Part shown: piece by piece, positions 20,576 through 32,463 of the stretch | Position numbering within the stretch: the first letter of the stretch is position 1 | How the letters are laid out: each line of letters starts with the position of its first letter | Assembly (NCBI GenBank): GCA_963514095.1 | Contig: OY741268.1 | Coordinates: forward strand, 3,928,001 to 3,992,000 | Reading direction: 5' to 3' | Length of the DNA: 64,000 bases | From: Eutrigla gurnardus | Lineage: Eukaryota; Chordata; Actinopteri; Perciformes; Triglidae | Program-made: the position numbers and the translations under genes | The notes under the pieces: generated by a model | What the model saw: only the letters and a program-made list of their open reading frames with translations | Database searches by the model: none | What the model was told of the DNA's origin: nothing

Positions 20576-21890
20576 CCCACATCTACGTTGACTTATTTGA
20601 GAAGTTAAGTATAAAGTTCCAGCGAGTATGTCATGTAACGTTACGTAGGTTACCTTCTGTAGTATGTGATCTTGGCCTCATTCCAAACAAGTTGTTTCCC
20701 CTGAGCACAGAAGTTTACTTTGAAAAGACAGTGTATGTAACAAGAGGAAACTGATGCTACAGGGTTACCTCGAGCGTCGTATTTGAAGCACAGGGCCACA
20801 GATGGAGGTCGTAGAGCTGCTGACTGCTTTCAGTTTGGCATCCTGCTCACACATTATTTGGGAATTAACCAAATTGAGTGTTTTACAGCTTAAAAGACTC
20901 CGGGACTTAATTGTGATGTTTACAACCCCGACACATCGTTCGGCGTGGCGGTGGCGCCTCCACACTAACTTTGTCAAAGCACAAAGCGTCTCACATCATT
21001 TGCTTGATGTATGGAGGGTAGATAAAACACATGCTTCACAAAAAGAGCTGCACCGTCTTCACTTTGTTATTCCAATATCCTCTTCATTTCTTTTATAGCG
21101 TCACTATGATAGGATCATTAGTCATTTGTGCACGTCCGTTGTAGTGAAAGAGTGATTGCTGTTGCCTGACATCATCTCAGGCTGGTATTTGAAGCAGAGA
21201 GTGTCTGGCTTTATCGGAGGGAGAGAGACCGGCTGAAAAATAACAAACGAGGGACCACTTTCTCTCCTCCCCTGCTGGAGATAATCTTGTTTTTGACTTG
21301 AGTGATAGGCAAGGATTTCACAGGCGCTCCATCTGTTTCTGACGGCTTTGCCTTTATGTCAAAATTGGATTTCTTAATCTAATCGTTTCTAAACTTGCAG
21401 GTTTTTTTGTTTTTTTTTGCTCGACTCCTCTGCAAATCACTGCTTGAGACTCTGATGCAAAATACTTCCTCTGATCCGCCCACAAAACACGGACCTCATC
21501 ACCATAATGGCAGAATAAAGGAGCACAATGCAAATACAGAAATGATATGATAGTGGACCATTAGCAAATCCAAGTTAAGCCCTATTTGGGAGCGTACACC
21601 CCCCTGCCATCCAGCCCAGAATGACGGCTGCTGCCAGTGTGCAGCAGGGATGAATTGGACAACAGGATCAGGTGGGCTCGACAGGGCGAGTAGGTTTTGT
21701 GTCGACCAGGATTAAAGGAATGATCTGTGTTCCCGGATGTTTCTTAATGCACTGTCACATTATGTAAATCCCTGCTCCATATGAATGCCACAGATACTGA
21801 ATGTGTCTGACTGCTACACGTTGTTTCCCCCCACGAGCTGCACAGATTGACCTCAATTTGATTCACAACCACCTATTTATTTATTTTTTA
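20576..21890. other. No gene seen; possible conserved non-coding sequence
   Basis: Non-repetitive, moderately GC sequence. The part 21160-21800 has POU/octamer-like words (ATGTAAAT, ATGCAAAT) and G+C nearer that of functional DNA, but conservation cannot be judged from one genome. No exon recognised. Confidence 0.35.
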
Positions 21891-22331
21891 CCCCACCCCC
21901 CACCCTTCACATCTTGTCTTTCTGTCAGGGAGAGCATAAACAACAGCACGAGTTTCCCGTCGCTGTGTTGGAAACGGCGAGAAAGATCACGGCGCGCTCT
22001 CGCTGCGAACGAGACAAAAGTTTTGACAGAGGAAGAAGAAACGTCCGCGGGGTCTCTCGCACAGACCAGTCAGCTTCCTGCTCTCTCGTCTCCATCCGCC
22101 TTTCTTCAGACACGAGTCAGTTGCTGCTCTCCATCCTCAGCCTCTCTCCCCTCTTGTCTCTTCTCCACCTTTTAAAACCTTCCTCACCGACTGTTTCCAC
22201 CCAGGCTAATTGACAGACTGACCTGAAGAAAAGTAGTGTTACTCTTCTTTTAGTCTCCGGATCAAACACTCCCTTTTCTCTCAGCTTTTTCCGGCTGCAA
22301 AGACTACCCCGACATTGAAGCCTGCTGCGGA

Positions 22332-22520
22332 ATGAATGATGGCTGTGTGCGTGGGCAGTCGGTCATGATAGATGAGGAGGGCAGGGCAGAGAGTGGACAG
22401 ACAGCTTCAGTAGCTTCTGTAGGGTTGAACTTTAACAATGTGATGCCTACCACTGAGGCCAACCTCCAGCCCTCCTTTGTCAAGAGGCTTTCATCTCATC
22501 AGACGCTCGCACAGCTCAGG
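22332..22520 (+). CDS. Possible 5' coding exon (weak)
   Basis: An ATG in the context GCGGAATGAATG opens a frame whose first 60 or so residues (MNDGCVRGQSVMIDEEGRAE at the start, then TEANLQPSFVKRLSSHQ) are compositionally protein-like. The 400 bp before it are GC/pyrimidine-rich and resemble a 5' UTR. After about codon 65 the frame drifts into Ser/Pro/Leu-rich low-complexity sequence, so a real exon would have to end near the GCTCAG/GTCTTT junction at about 22520, which is only a weak splice donor. I recognise no family. It may be chance. Confidence 0.15.
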
Positions 22521-24558
22521 TCTTTGCATGAATTCAGACAGACGGCGGAGCGGAAGCCAGCAGCTTGTCTCACTTCAATACAAATCTTTCCCAAATGTGT
22601 ATCGTCTGTTCTTCCTCCTCTCTCTCTCCGTCTTCTGTCCCTCACTCCCTCTACAGTACACCCATTTTGCCCACGGCCTACCTGCCTTCCTCCTTGTCGG
22701 TTTACACTCCAGTGAGGGAGAGTGAGCCGGAGAGCAAGCCTTCAAGCTCACTGTTGAGTTTAACAACACTGTCAGTCATTTTCTTTCTAACAAAGTGCCA
22801 CTGAACGTTATCTTTATGGCGGTGAAAATCGACAGCTGCTGGTAGGAGTGAAATAATTGCCGCTGCCAGTGTGACAGACATTATTGACTCACTTGTACAA
22901 TAGCAGAACAATGGCAGTCTTTTCCGGAGCGCTTGGAAGTCCAGAGGAACTCATGCATTGTCATTCTGCGGGGGAGCCAGTTGTTTGCAGCTGCAGCGGA
23001 AGGGTCTAAGCGATAACATTGAAAGGGTTTCTGCTCTCAAAATTCTGCTTCATTTGCATGTTTTCAATTGCAACAAAAAAAGAGGCACTGCCCGGATCCA
23101 AAAGCATCCTGGCAAGATAAGGCTCAGCTTAAAAACCCACCCGCTGCACTGCTGGCACTGAGTAGAGCGACATGTCACCACACACGGATCACGGATCGCC
23201 TCGCGGGCCTTGCGGTGACACTCGCTGCCAGCTGGATGAGTCTGCTCAGCTCCCAACGCCATCCACGCTACCGCCAGACCATCGGAGTGGCGCACAGAGG
23301 GTTACCATTAGAGCTTTTAACTCAGAGCGTCAGCTTTCATTACACATTCATTAGACGCGGCACGACTTCCGTCATTACCTCCAGCAATTTCATGATGATG
23401 GCTGAGATGATTGTTTATGATAAAGTCGGTGTTTGTGTCATTGCTTATGATGACACTGATGTATCAAACTGTTTAATTCACAAACCATTTTCATATGCCA
23501 AAAATAGCTCACTGATGGAATCATGAGCATCACCCAGCTCACACAGCAGACGGAACAAGCTGTGGGAACACTGTGACTAGAAATGGAATTGGTTGCTGAG
23601 GCGACTAGCGTCGCTAGATAGTCATGTGACCTCAGTGGCAGAACGCACATTCTAATCGTCCTCCTCTCTTTTCCAGTGGTTTTTAGACAAAAATACGACG
23701 CCTTATTAGGGCCACTGTAGGGGGGAAAAAACGGAGCCGAGAACGAGGCAATATTCTGAGAAAATAAGTTGCACATTTGCTAGTTTATAATGTTGCAGAT
23801 TTGCTACTTTATTATAGCTTAGAGGAAAAAACACATTGCTTGACTGGATGTTTGCGGGTGCAAAGTGGCACCACTCGTCGACATCACACTTGACCCAGGC
23901 AGCAAATCAAATCAAGCAAGAGGTGGGACATGCCTTCTGTTTTGCTGACAAGGCGAAGGCAGGGTTCTTTGCCTGATGCACGAAGCATCTCGGTGGGATC
24001 AGAGCCTTCATCTATGCATATGCTTGTTCTCCTTCCTCCTCATCACCATGTCCATCACCTCCCTCTGTGGTCGTTCACAATCTTCCCCAAACTACAGTCA
24101 TCACATCAGACTGACAACACGTTGGCTTTATCATTCAAATTAAGATGCAAATACAAGGATATGAAGCAAATCTTCTTTTTGTACACATGGAAATCACCAA
24201 CAGTGTTCCTCTTGACAGACATAAAAGGTTACTTTAGTGTTTGTCTACCTGGACCCTGCTGTCTAAGGGACTGACTTGGGCATCTCATGGGCGAGCTACA
24301 ATATAATTTAATCAAATGTACGAATCCATGTTTTTTTATTCTTCAAGTCAATTGTTCTTGTGTTTATTGAAGCAACATTTGAATTAACAGCTGTTTAAAC
24401 TATACAAATATCCATCTGTATGTGTGGTTTGATCTTCTTAACCTCATCGTCTGCCAGCCTGTCTGTCTCACTACAGGCAGATCACTTCACTTATAAAATC
24501 AATGTATCAATTGAGACCTGTTGATTTCTTCATATAATGGGTCAGTAAGTGTCTGTCC
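22521..24558. other. No gene seen
   Basis: No recognisable mobile element or exon. A 152-codon plus-strand frame (23068-23526) has no known motif and no convincing coding composition, so I leave it uncalled. Confidence 0.4.
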
Positions 24559-24975
24559 GATCCTCAACATGTATTGTAGTTAATCAGCAGGATTTTGATT
24601 TCTGTCACTTGAGAAAATGAGCTAAATAGAAGCTCAGCTCACATTGTTAGGACTTGCTATGATCAAAGGTAAAGAATATAACAGGTGAGGAATAATAGTT
24701 TGGTTTATTGGAGAATGTCCCCTGACTACAGTTGTCGACTCCACTTAACTTATTGATTTGATAACATCAAGAGAAATAGTTTTTAACAGAAATTGTAATT
24801 GCATGCGAGCATTAATAGATCCTCTGAATTAGTCATGGAATCAATTTTTGTACTTTTAGCAGGTTTTATATTTCCAAATATATGATCTGACAGTCAACTA
24901 CTTCACATAATGTACCAACATTTATTTCTCTGCTACAGCCAAATAAAAGTCAAAATGCACCAGAATACAGGAAAT
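24559..24975 (+). repeat. Unnamed dispersed repeat R1, copy B
   Basis: Partner of 6219-6593 in the same orientation, slightly longer through small insertions (for example around ACTTGAGAAAATGAGC). See copy A for shared blocks. Similarity ends at AATACAGGAAAT in both, which suggests a true element boundary. Confidence 0.7.
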
Positions 24976-25019
24976 TACATCTAATCTGTTAAAAAAAAAA
25001 GTTCTGAGAAGGACTCCCC

Positions 25020-25021
<2 letters not shown>

Positions 25022-25054
<33 letters not shown>
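25022..25054 (+). repeat. (CA)n microsatellite
   Basis: About 16 CA dinucleotides. Confidence 0.95.
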
Positions 25055-25056
<2 letters not shown>

Positions 25057-25941
25057 TTATTTTCATTTATTTTGTTTCCGACACCCATGGACTTAAATGG
25101 ACGTCTGGTGATGAGTCACCCCTACTGATGAAGTTACAGCCCGTTTCGAGGCCGTCTGCAACATTCTCCATCAAGACTGGACCATTTTTTAAAAACTGTT
25201 GTCGTCATTCATCACTTAGACACAAAAACATGGGGAAAACCAAAGTTACCCTATAAACAGCAGTAAAAACAAAATGAATCTCAACTCCACAACCACTTTC
25301 TGAAATACGATGAAGTGAACTGTAGATTGCTTTCAATCTCCATCTGTCAGTCCAAATGACTCACATTATTCGTCTTTTAATTAGGTCACATAAACTGCAG
25401 AAGATCCAGTATCTCCTGCAGTTGATATGTGACCTAGTTATTATTAAAGCAGATTCCTCCCTTTCTGCTTCCTTGCCACTCGCTCCGAAATGTAGATGTT
25501 CAAAAAGGTTTCAACATTTTTTTAAATTAAATTATTGGTAAAGAAAAATGATAAAGCTTTTACTCAGATCACACTGACTAACAGCGAGTCAGTGAGGGGA
25601 GGAATGAGGAACTACTTTTTTCCCCCTTCATTGCTGGAAATGCGAACACTGTAGTTGTATTAGTGGATATTATTTATGCTGTAGAAAACAATTGGTGCCG
25701 GCATAAATGCAGACTAGTAGCGATACCCTCTGATCATTGCCAAGTGGACCAAGCTACTTTGGAATTATGCTGAAGACACCCAGGAGAGGCATCCTGCTGA
25801 TGGGCTGTGTAATGAAGCCACGTCCTGGAAGCCTCTGCTGCCTGTTAGCGGGGTCCGGCTGGCATAGAGCCGCTCTCCAGACAGGCTGACAGGTGCCATG
25901 GCTTCCAGGTAAAAAGATACATTTAAAAAAACAGTGACGGA

Positions 25942-25942
<1 letters not shown>
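25055..25942. other. No gene seen
   Basis: No recognisable gene, RNA or transposon in this spacer. Confidence 0.45.

Positions 25943-25988
<46 letters not shown>
25943..25988 (+). repeat. (TG)n microsatellite
   Basis: About 22 TG dinucleotides. Val-Cys or Thr-His open frames here are shadows. Confidence 0.95.
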
Positions 25989-25991
<3 letters not shown>

Positions 25992-27439
25992 CCTAACTAA
26001 CAGGTGCGAGGAGGCTGCTGCCTGCTGCTGTCCAAGTCTCACACATGTAGCATCAAAACATGTGATGCATCTGCTTTGTGGTCCGCTCAGGAATGGAGGG
26101 ACTGCACACAGAGTCAAATTAGTTGGTGGGTCTTTTATTCATTCTACATTTAAATGAAGTGGCATCTATTCTGCAATTTCAAAGGGTCTAACATATAAAG
26201 TATATCACAGTAATGACAAAAACACAAAATGTGTTCCTCTTTCTGTATTTTACGATCAACTTCCAGCTTCAATGTGTGTAATACAATCAGACAATCTGTG
26301 GCTCGTACAGGTAAGGCAGCCTAATGAACTGCACATTGAATATCTCCTCACCACCAGACAACAGTAGAACCAAACATGAAGCAAATAAATACATCTGCTT
26401 AACCACATAACTCATAAGCCACTTTACAGTAAAGTGCATTAGTCCACTGCAAATAGAGAAAATAGATACAAAAAATATGCACTTAGCAACACGATACCCA
26501 CGATACATTTCTGGGAATAATGTGAGAACCTCCCTCTCCCTCCAGTGTGCAGCCTGCCCGGTTAGAAACACACACCTGGACCACAACAGGGCTTCATATC
26601 TGCCCTCTGGCTTATCCAAAGCAAACACAATGTAAAAACTTTATTGATGTAGTCAAGATAAACCCCGTAGAAAAGGATCTGATCATAAGTGTACTGTATC
26701 ACCACGCCTGCTATTCAGCCCTCAGCATGGTGGAGATATCACACAGCCATGATTGTCAAAAATACATCCATCAACTTTTACCTGGCAGATTAATTACACT
26801 TTCATCTACTGGCGCTGTGTACTAGTTTTGTGTTTTGTTGATTTTTTTAATAGAATATTTTTCTTGCATTTAAACCCAGGTACCCAGCTACTTCCTGTGT
26901 CTCACAGGAGCTCAGTGAAACTCTTGTGGGATCTAATCTTGCTCTTAAAGTGACGGCGTCATTGATCAAAAAGACATTTTCTACAGCAGTGACTCCTTAA
27001 AGTAGTCGCCCAAAGATATTTAATATGAAACTGCTCAGAACCCCTTGTTCACCTGGCTGCGTGATGCTGGAGCTGTTGTGACCACAGAGGTGGTCAGTTG
27101 AAAACTTTGTATCAGTGAAAGGGGTTGAAGACTTTCCCCCTGTCACTTCAAGAGATGATCATCAGGCCAGCCTGGGCTCAAATACCAACCTTTGGTCAGT
27201 GGCCTTCCCACACACAGCACACCCTTTAAGGTCACTATGAGACGCTCTGGGCTTTCACCTCGCTCTAATGTGAACCCATCTACATCATCATAGTACAACA
27301 TGAGAGAAGTATTCTGAGGGCAGTCAGGTGGTGGTGGTGGGTGGGTTAAACAATCACAAGACTTTCATTCTGGAGACCGCTGCCCATGTCCCGGCATGTG
27401 TCCAGTCACTTTTCCATTATATCTGTACCTAACTGTATG
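25989..27439. other. No gene seen
   Basis: Non-repetitive sequence apart from a diverged R2-like piece at about 27340-27410. No exon recognised. Confidence 0.4.
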
Positions 27440-28045
27440 ATACAAGCATACCTATTTGACCGTGTGACCTTTTACCTCACCTTGACCACATGTTACAGCG
27501 TTGACTGAGACTGTTTCACCACCGTGACCACTGTTACAGTGTTGACTGTGACTGATTCACCATGCTACTTATTATACATTAAACCATGATAATTTTTTTC
27601 TAACCCTACTTTAAAGTAGTTTTGTTCAATTCAGTTTAATGTATTCACATTGCCCAAAGTCACACATTTGCCTTAGAGGGCTTTTACAATCTGTACAACA
27701 CACAACTTTTAAGTGAAGAAAAACGAGGAATAAAAATAATAGATTATTATTACTGTAAATATATACAGCAGCTGTAGAAAAAATATAATAATAATACAAA
27801 TGAGGCAGAAATAGTAGTTTTCACAGCATTAACTGAGAGTGTTTAACAACATTAACAACGTGTCACAGCGTGAACAGACCATTTTGCAAAGTTGACCATG
27901 TGATACAGCGTTAGCTGAGACTCTTTCACAACCTTGACCACATGCTACATCATGAATGGATACCGTTTCACGATATTGGCCACATGCTACAGCACTGAAA
28001 CGAAACATTGATCACGTGTTACAATGTTAACTTAGACCATCCTGG
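27440..28045 (+). repeat. Degenerate 42-43-bp minisatellite interrupted by a LINE tail
   Basis: Units of the form CTTGACCACATGTTACAGCG followed by TTGACTGAGACTGTTTCACC recur with strong divergence, for example at about 27480, 27522, 27887, 27930 and 27975. The array is broken at about 27605-27820 by an antisense L2-type tail. The divergence implies an old array. Confidence 0.65.
27605..27820 (-). mobile_element. L2-type LINE/SINE 3' tail (antisense)
   Basis: Read on the minus strand: GATTGTAAAAGCCCTCTAAG, then GCAAATGTGTGACTTTGGGC and a tail ending TAAACTGAATTGAAC. This is the common 3' tail of fish L2-type elements. No coding remnant. The A/T-rich stretch to about 27820 may be part of it. 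Confidence 0.6.
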
Positions 28046-28795
28046 GTGCTAAAACTGGCCCAGAGTCAACTTTTTTGTCCTCAACGAACTTGGCAATTTG
28101 TCCATGGCAGTATAAGTAGTTTGCAAAGGTGCCAATAGTTGTTGTTGGTATCAACAGTAACACATCCTTCGGTTTAGATGTTGGTCCTTCTGTGATTCAA
28201 CAGTGCAGGAGCCTCCCTGTTGAGAAGTGGTTTTATCTGATATTCAGCAATTATCCAACATCCACTGCAGAACAGAAAGAACTGTGTTTCTTTGTCATGC
28301 AGTGCAGCCACAGGACACCTTTCTCTGACAGAAAAACATGCATTCTGTGTAGTTTCCTTCATCTAAATCAAGACATGGATCCAATGAGCTCTATTCCCTT
28401 TCTCAAGAAATGTCAGAAAAACAACAGCATCGCTTGTTTCCCGTCTCAACACTGATCTTAGAGCTGTGCAAATAATGACTGACTTCTTCAGATCAGAAAA
28501 TATTCATTTTGTAGCAATCATATTGTTAGTTTTGTAAAGTTAAGGTTGTAACTTTTAGTTGTAAAGCTTTGTAATTTAGGTATGAGGCACATCTCCTCCT
28601 CATTAAATGAAATGTGGAAATGACAGATTCCAGTTAATTAAGACAAGGCAGGTACACTGGGGTCATGAGGAATAAATTATACAAAAATATGAAATACCTG
28701 ATTAGGAATATTTCCTATCCAAACTATTAATACTGGCAGCGACTCAAATTGCACTTGTCCAATAAAAGCTTTGAATTGATTCGGCAGACCTCAGA
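28046..28795. other. No gene seen
   Basis: AT-rich spacer. A 108-codon plus-strand frame (28129-28455) has no recognisable motif. Confidence 0.4.
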
Positions 28796-29110
28796 CTGCA
28801 TGTGACAAGTGGACGTAGTCATCTTGACATCACCCAAAATGATTGTGGACTACAGCTGTGAAGCCTCAAGTTCAGCATTTTGGTCATCACTGTATTGGAA
28901 TTTTTGCAAACAGTGAAGGAAGTGACGATATTTGGACTGGAGGAGCGACGGGTGGCAGAGCAGGTAAGTAAGGAGTAGGGCCATTTTTTTCATAGACTTC
29001 CATGCAATCAGAGAGGACTCGCCCCCTGATGGCCAGTAGAGAAAATGCAAGTTTAAGGCACTTCAGTTTGGTTTCACTTTTCAGAAACGGAGGATGCCGT
29101 CTGGTTCAAG
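28796..29110 (+). repeat. Dispersed teleost repeat (family also at 5.4 kb)
   Basis: Blocks in order: GGACGTAGTCATCTTGACAT, GTGAAGCCTCAAGTTCAGCA, TTTTTCATAGACTTCCATGC, ACTCGCCCCCTGATGGCCAG and TTAAGGCACTTCAGTTTGG. I recognise this as a widespread fish repeat of unclear class. The last part matches 5420-5530 in reverse. Confidence 0.65.
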
Positions 29111-29224
29111 AGGACCAACGTTCCCAGCGTGTCGAGTAAACTGTTGTATAGCTGATGCTACTCTAAGCTATTTATTGAGTTTCCTTTGAGAGTGAATAGG
29201 AGTTCCTTTTGGTCAACAATTACA

Positions 29225-29345
29225 CAGTATATATGGCTCTGCTTTTATTGTGAAAGGTAAGAATAGGAGGAGTAGATCTGGTGTGCGCTGCCTTTGTCAA
29301 GGTTAAAGGGGGTAATAAAGTTTGCTGTCTTGTTTCATACTACAG
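29225..29345 (+). repeat. Repeat R3 fragment, LTR-like, copy 1
   Basis: Has GCTTTTATTGTGAAAGGTAA, then GGTAATAAAGTTTGCTGTCT and TTGTTTC. The same blocks occur at 59490-59580. The AATAAAGT motif followed by T-rich sequence is LTR-like, but ends are not visible. Confidence 0.45.
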
Positions 29346-30012
29346 CGCCTCCGTCTTCCCTGTAGTTCACTATTGTGTGTGTACTGAATATGTTTGTTCC
29401 ACACAGCGTAATTGGTTGATGCCTCGGCTCAGAAAATCAACCTCAACCTGAGAAAGAAGTCTGCTGCTTTTTCACAGTAATATTCAGGTTCTGTGTGAAA
29501 GCAAAAACAAGAGTTTGAAATAATAGCAGGAAAAAATCTGCAGTTTGCTATGGCAAGCAGAGGAAGACTATACTGGTTGTTCTTCCAATAAATAAATAGG
29601 AATCATACTACAGCTCAAAAAGAGGAGCCAGAGGAGCCTCGGAAGGACAGGTTAAAAGAGATACTTGAGGCCTGGGCCCAATGCAGGGTGGTGGCCTCAA
29701 ACAATCTGTCTATTGTGGGTGGCAGGAAAGTGATCGGAAGAAGAGGATCTCTGAGCCAGACGGAGAGAATATTGCCTGTAGCGTTGTGGATGTAATCGGG
29801 GAAGGCAGTGATGCATTTCTGCCAGGCTAGTCTGGTCACCAGGGACCTTCTGTCTCCAGCGTTCCCCACTCACTCTCAGCGGCCAGAAACTTCTCCTCCT
29901 CGCCTTAGTTTTCCAGTTTTCTCCTCTGCCTTAACTCTGCCCGAGGTAAATTTAACCGCAGTCTCTGGAGAGTGGGTGGGTGTACGCTTTCAGCTCGATG
30001 GGGAGTTTGCGG
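29346..30012. other. No gene seen
   Basis: No recognisable gene or element; the 84-codon minus-strand frame near 29615-29869 has no motif. Confidence 0.4.
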
Positions 30013-30060
30013 CATGTGTGTATGTGTGTGTGTGTGTGTGTGTGTTTGGGTGTGTGTGTT
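30013..30060 (+). repeat. (TG)n microsatellite, imperfect
   Basis: TG repeats interrupted by TTTGGG. Confidence 0.9.
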
Positions 30061-31000
30061 TTCTCCCACCCTTTTGCAGAGGGCCATCTCTTTCAAGCTA
30101 AATCAAATCGCTCGCTGTGAGCCTGTCTCTGCTGGGCATCTGCTAATGCCTGCTCCATTACATCCAGCCTATCTGTGGCCCGAAAAGCTCACGCACAGCC
30201 TGATGTGTGTGTTTGTGGGGGATAGACACCTTTGAAGTCCTGCGATGCAGTCCCGAGATGTATAGCCGAACATCGCTAGGAGGTTTAAAAGAAGCAGATT
30301 AACAACACACAAACCTGTCAGGGGCCAAAACAAGCTGTCCTCTTGGTTTGATGCCCACAGGGGAGGCTGTATGTACTGATGCATTACGTGGTGTGTTCAC
30401 AGGAGGTGGTGGAAGTGTTTGGCAGGGTGAAAAGGTCAGGCAAGCCTTCAATTTGTGTAACCTGTACTTCACTGTAGATGTGGCTCATTAGAGAGCCAGG
30501 CAGGCACCCAGGGGACCCTGTTAATTACACCGTTAGACGCCTTCATGGGCAGGTACCCACACGTGTGTGTTTGTGTGTGTGTGTGTCCTGTTGGGGGTAA
30601 ACACATGACACACCACAGGAGTGCAAGCTCATTTGAATAACAGATATAATTTGTGCCAAATCCAACTTTGCAGTTTTCCTGTTGAGAGAACTCGACGAAT
30701 CTGACTTCTTGTCACACGGGAGTCCCAACCACCACACCTCACTCACACTTAGAGCCAGGCGATTCATATTCATGGTTTAGGACCATGTTTAAAAACTGTA
30801 AATTTAACTTGTAATAACAGGATGGAACCACCACCACGCTCCAGTCCACTTCATCTCCAGTTACTTGAATGAAAACAATTTCAGGAAATTCACAGCCAGC
30901 AACATATTGTCACGATTTGTGCATTTTTACTACTTAATGTCTGCTCTTGTTTTAATAGAATTTTTAATATTATTCCATATAAACATAAGATTATCCAACA
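30061..31000. other. No gene seen
   Basis: Spacer with a short TG repeat at about 30563-30586. No exon or element recognised. Confidence 0.45.
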
Positions 31001-31005
31001 AATAC

Positions 31006-31481
31006 TGTCACGCCGGTGAGGTAATGTCTCGTCTTGGGTTTTTGTCTTGTCATTTCCCATTTTATTTTGAAAATAACTCCCCTCTCGTTTCAGGTCACTT
31101 GCCCTTCCTCATGTGTTCCCTGGTCTGATGTCATCCCTGATCCCTGATTGTTGTCACCTGTTGCCCATTATCCCTCTGTGTATTTAAGTCTGCGTCTCCC
31201 CTTGTCTTGTGCCAGTTCGTCCTACGTCTCTTGTCATGTCATGATCACAGCCACCAGAGAAATCACAGTTAAGTTGTTTTTTTTGCAGTTTATGTTTATA
31301 TTCATGTTTTCCTCCCTGTGGAGCGATCTTTTGTTTGTAGTTTAAGTTTTTTAGAGTTAGTCTATTTTTCCTGGATCTTTTGTTTTGTACGTTTGCCACC
31401 TTTTGAGTTTTTTGGGAATAAAGACCATTGACACTGCCTCTGCATCTGAGTCCTCCCTCCTTGCCCGAAAACCCCGTGACA
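31006..31481 (+). mobile_element. Solo LTR, TGTCACG...CGTGACA type
   Basis: A 476-bp element beginning TGTCACGCCGG and ending CCCCGTGACA, so the ends form a 7-bp inverted repeat and obey TG...CA. It is flanked by a perfect 5-bp direct repeat AATAC (31001-31005 and 31482-31486), the footprint of integrase. Inside are a TATA-like TATTTAA at 31191-31197 and a polyadenylation signal AATAAA at 31417-31422, consistent with U3-R-U5 order on the plus strand. No internal coding region adjoins it, so recombination between two LTRs has probably removed the body. I infer Gypsy or ERV origin only in general terms. Confidence 0.85.
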
Positions 31482-31486
31482 AATAC

Positions 31487-32395
31487 CAGGCTTCACATCT
31501 TTTCTTAAAGTGACAGTATGTGAGTGGCACTTTTTTCTCCACTTGCACTTTTGCGTACTTATGTAATTTAATTAAACTGTATTTATTAAGCAGTTTTTCT
31601 TTTGTCTGCCCACACACATTCCCAATTAAATGGTGGATTCAGCAAATTGGAGGAAGTAGCAGCTTTCTTTCGTGAAGATTAAAAGCTGAAGGGCAATAAA
31701 TACAATTAGGAGCTCTGTGTCGTGAATTTTGAAAGGGTCTCCTTTTGCAGCTATGTTTGGACTTAACACTCCAGAGGTTTGAAAGGTTATTACATGTATG
31801 CATTAGGTTACGTGTACTAACAATATTCATTTAGCCTGACTTTTATTTGCAACTGTGGAGAACTCCTGGCTTTAAATACAATGAATAGATTTCAAAAGCT
31901 CCCGACTATTCGGTACAGCCCTAATCGACTCACTGATGGTTCCAGATTGTGTGTCCTGATCAGGAGGGCAGTCCGTTTGCTATCCGTCGCTGTCCGCTGA
32001 TGGGCGGTGCTGATTCCATGTTGCTGTGGCAAAAAGTGAAGAGAGGGGCGGGACTTGGCCGGTGAGCCCTCTGAATCCCACCAATGCCTCCATGTGACTC
32101 CAAAGGCTAACGTTTAGTAATGAGGAGGAGCACCGTCGCGTGTCCATGTGAGTCTGCCAAGCGGAGCGTGAGTGTGTTGTGAACCTCTTGCTATCTGAAT
32201 AATGTGCTCTTTAATTAGCAGGGAAATGCTGCACCATTGACTTCTGACCAGATATCTGTTGGTTAATGGTGCCAGCACTTTGTGCTGCCTCAATATAGCA
32301 ACACACCAACAATCTGCCTTACCCATAGACATAGAACGGGAGGAGAATGGACAATGAAATGTTTTCAGTGTCTTCTTCAAAAGAAGATGGTGATT

Positions 32396-32397
<2 letters not shown>
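31487..32397. other. No gene seen
   Basis: No recognisable gene or mobile element. The phrase TCGGTACAGCCCTAATCGAC near 31910 may be a relic of a hAT end but is too short to call. Confidence 0.4.

Positions 32398-32460
<63 letters not shown>
32398..32460 (+). repeat. (CT)n microsatellite
   Basis: About 31 uninterrupted CT dinucleotides. Confidence 0.97.

Positions 32461-32463
<3 letters not shown>

Noticed and set aside
23068..23526. 152-codon plus-strand frame as a gene
   Set aside because: No domain, no biased codon pattern and no neighbouring gene signals. Its length is within chance for a 64-kb window.
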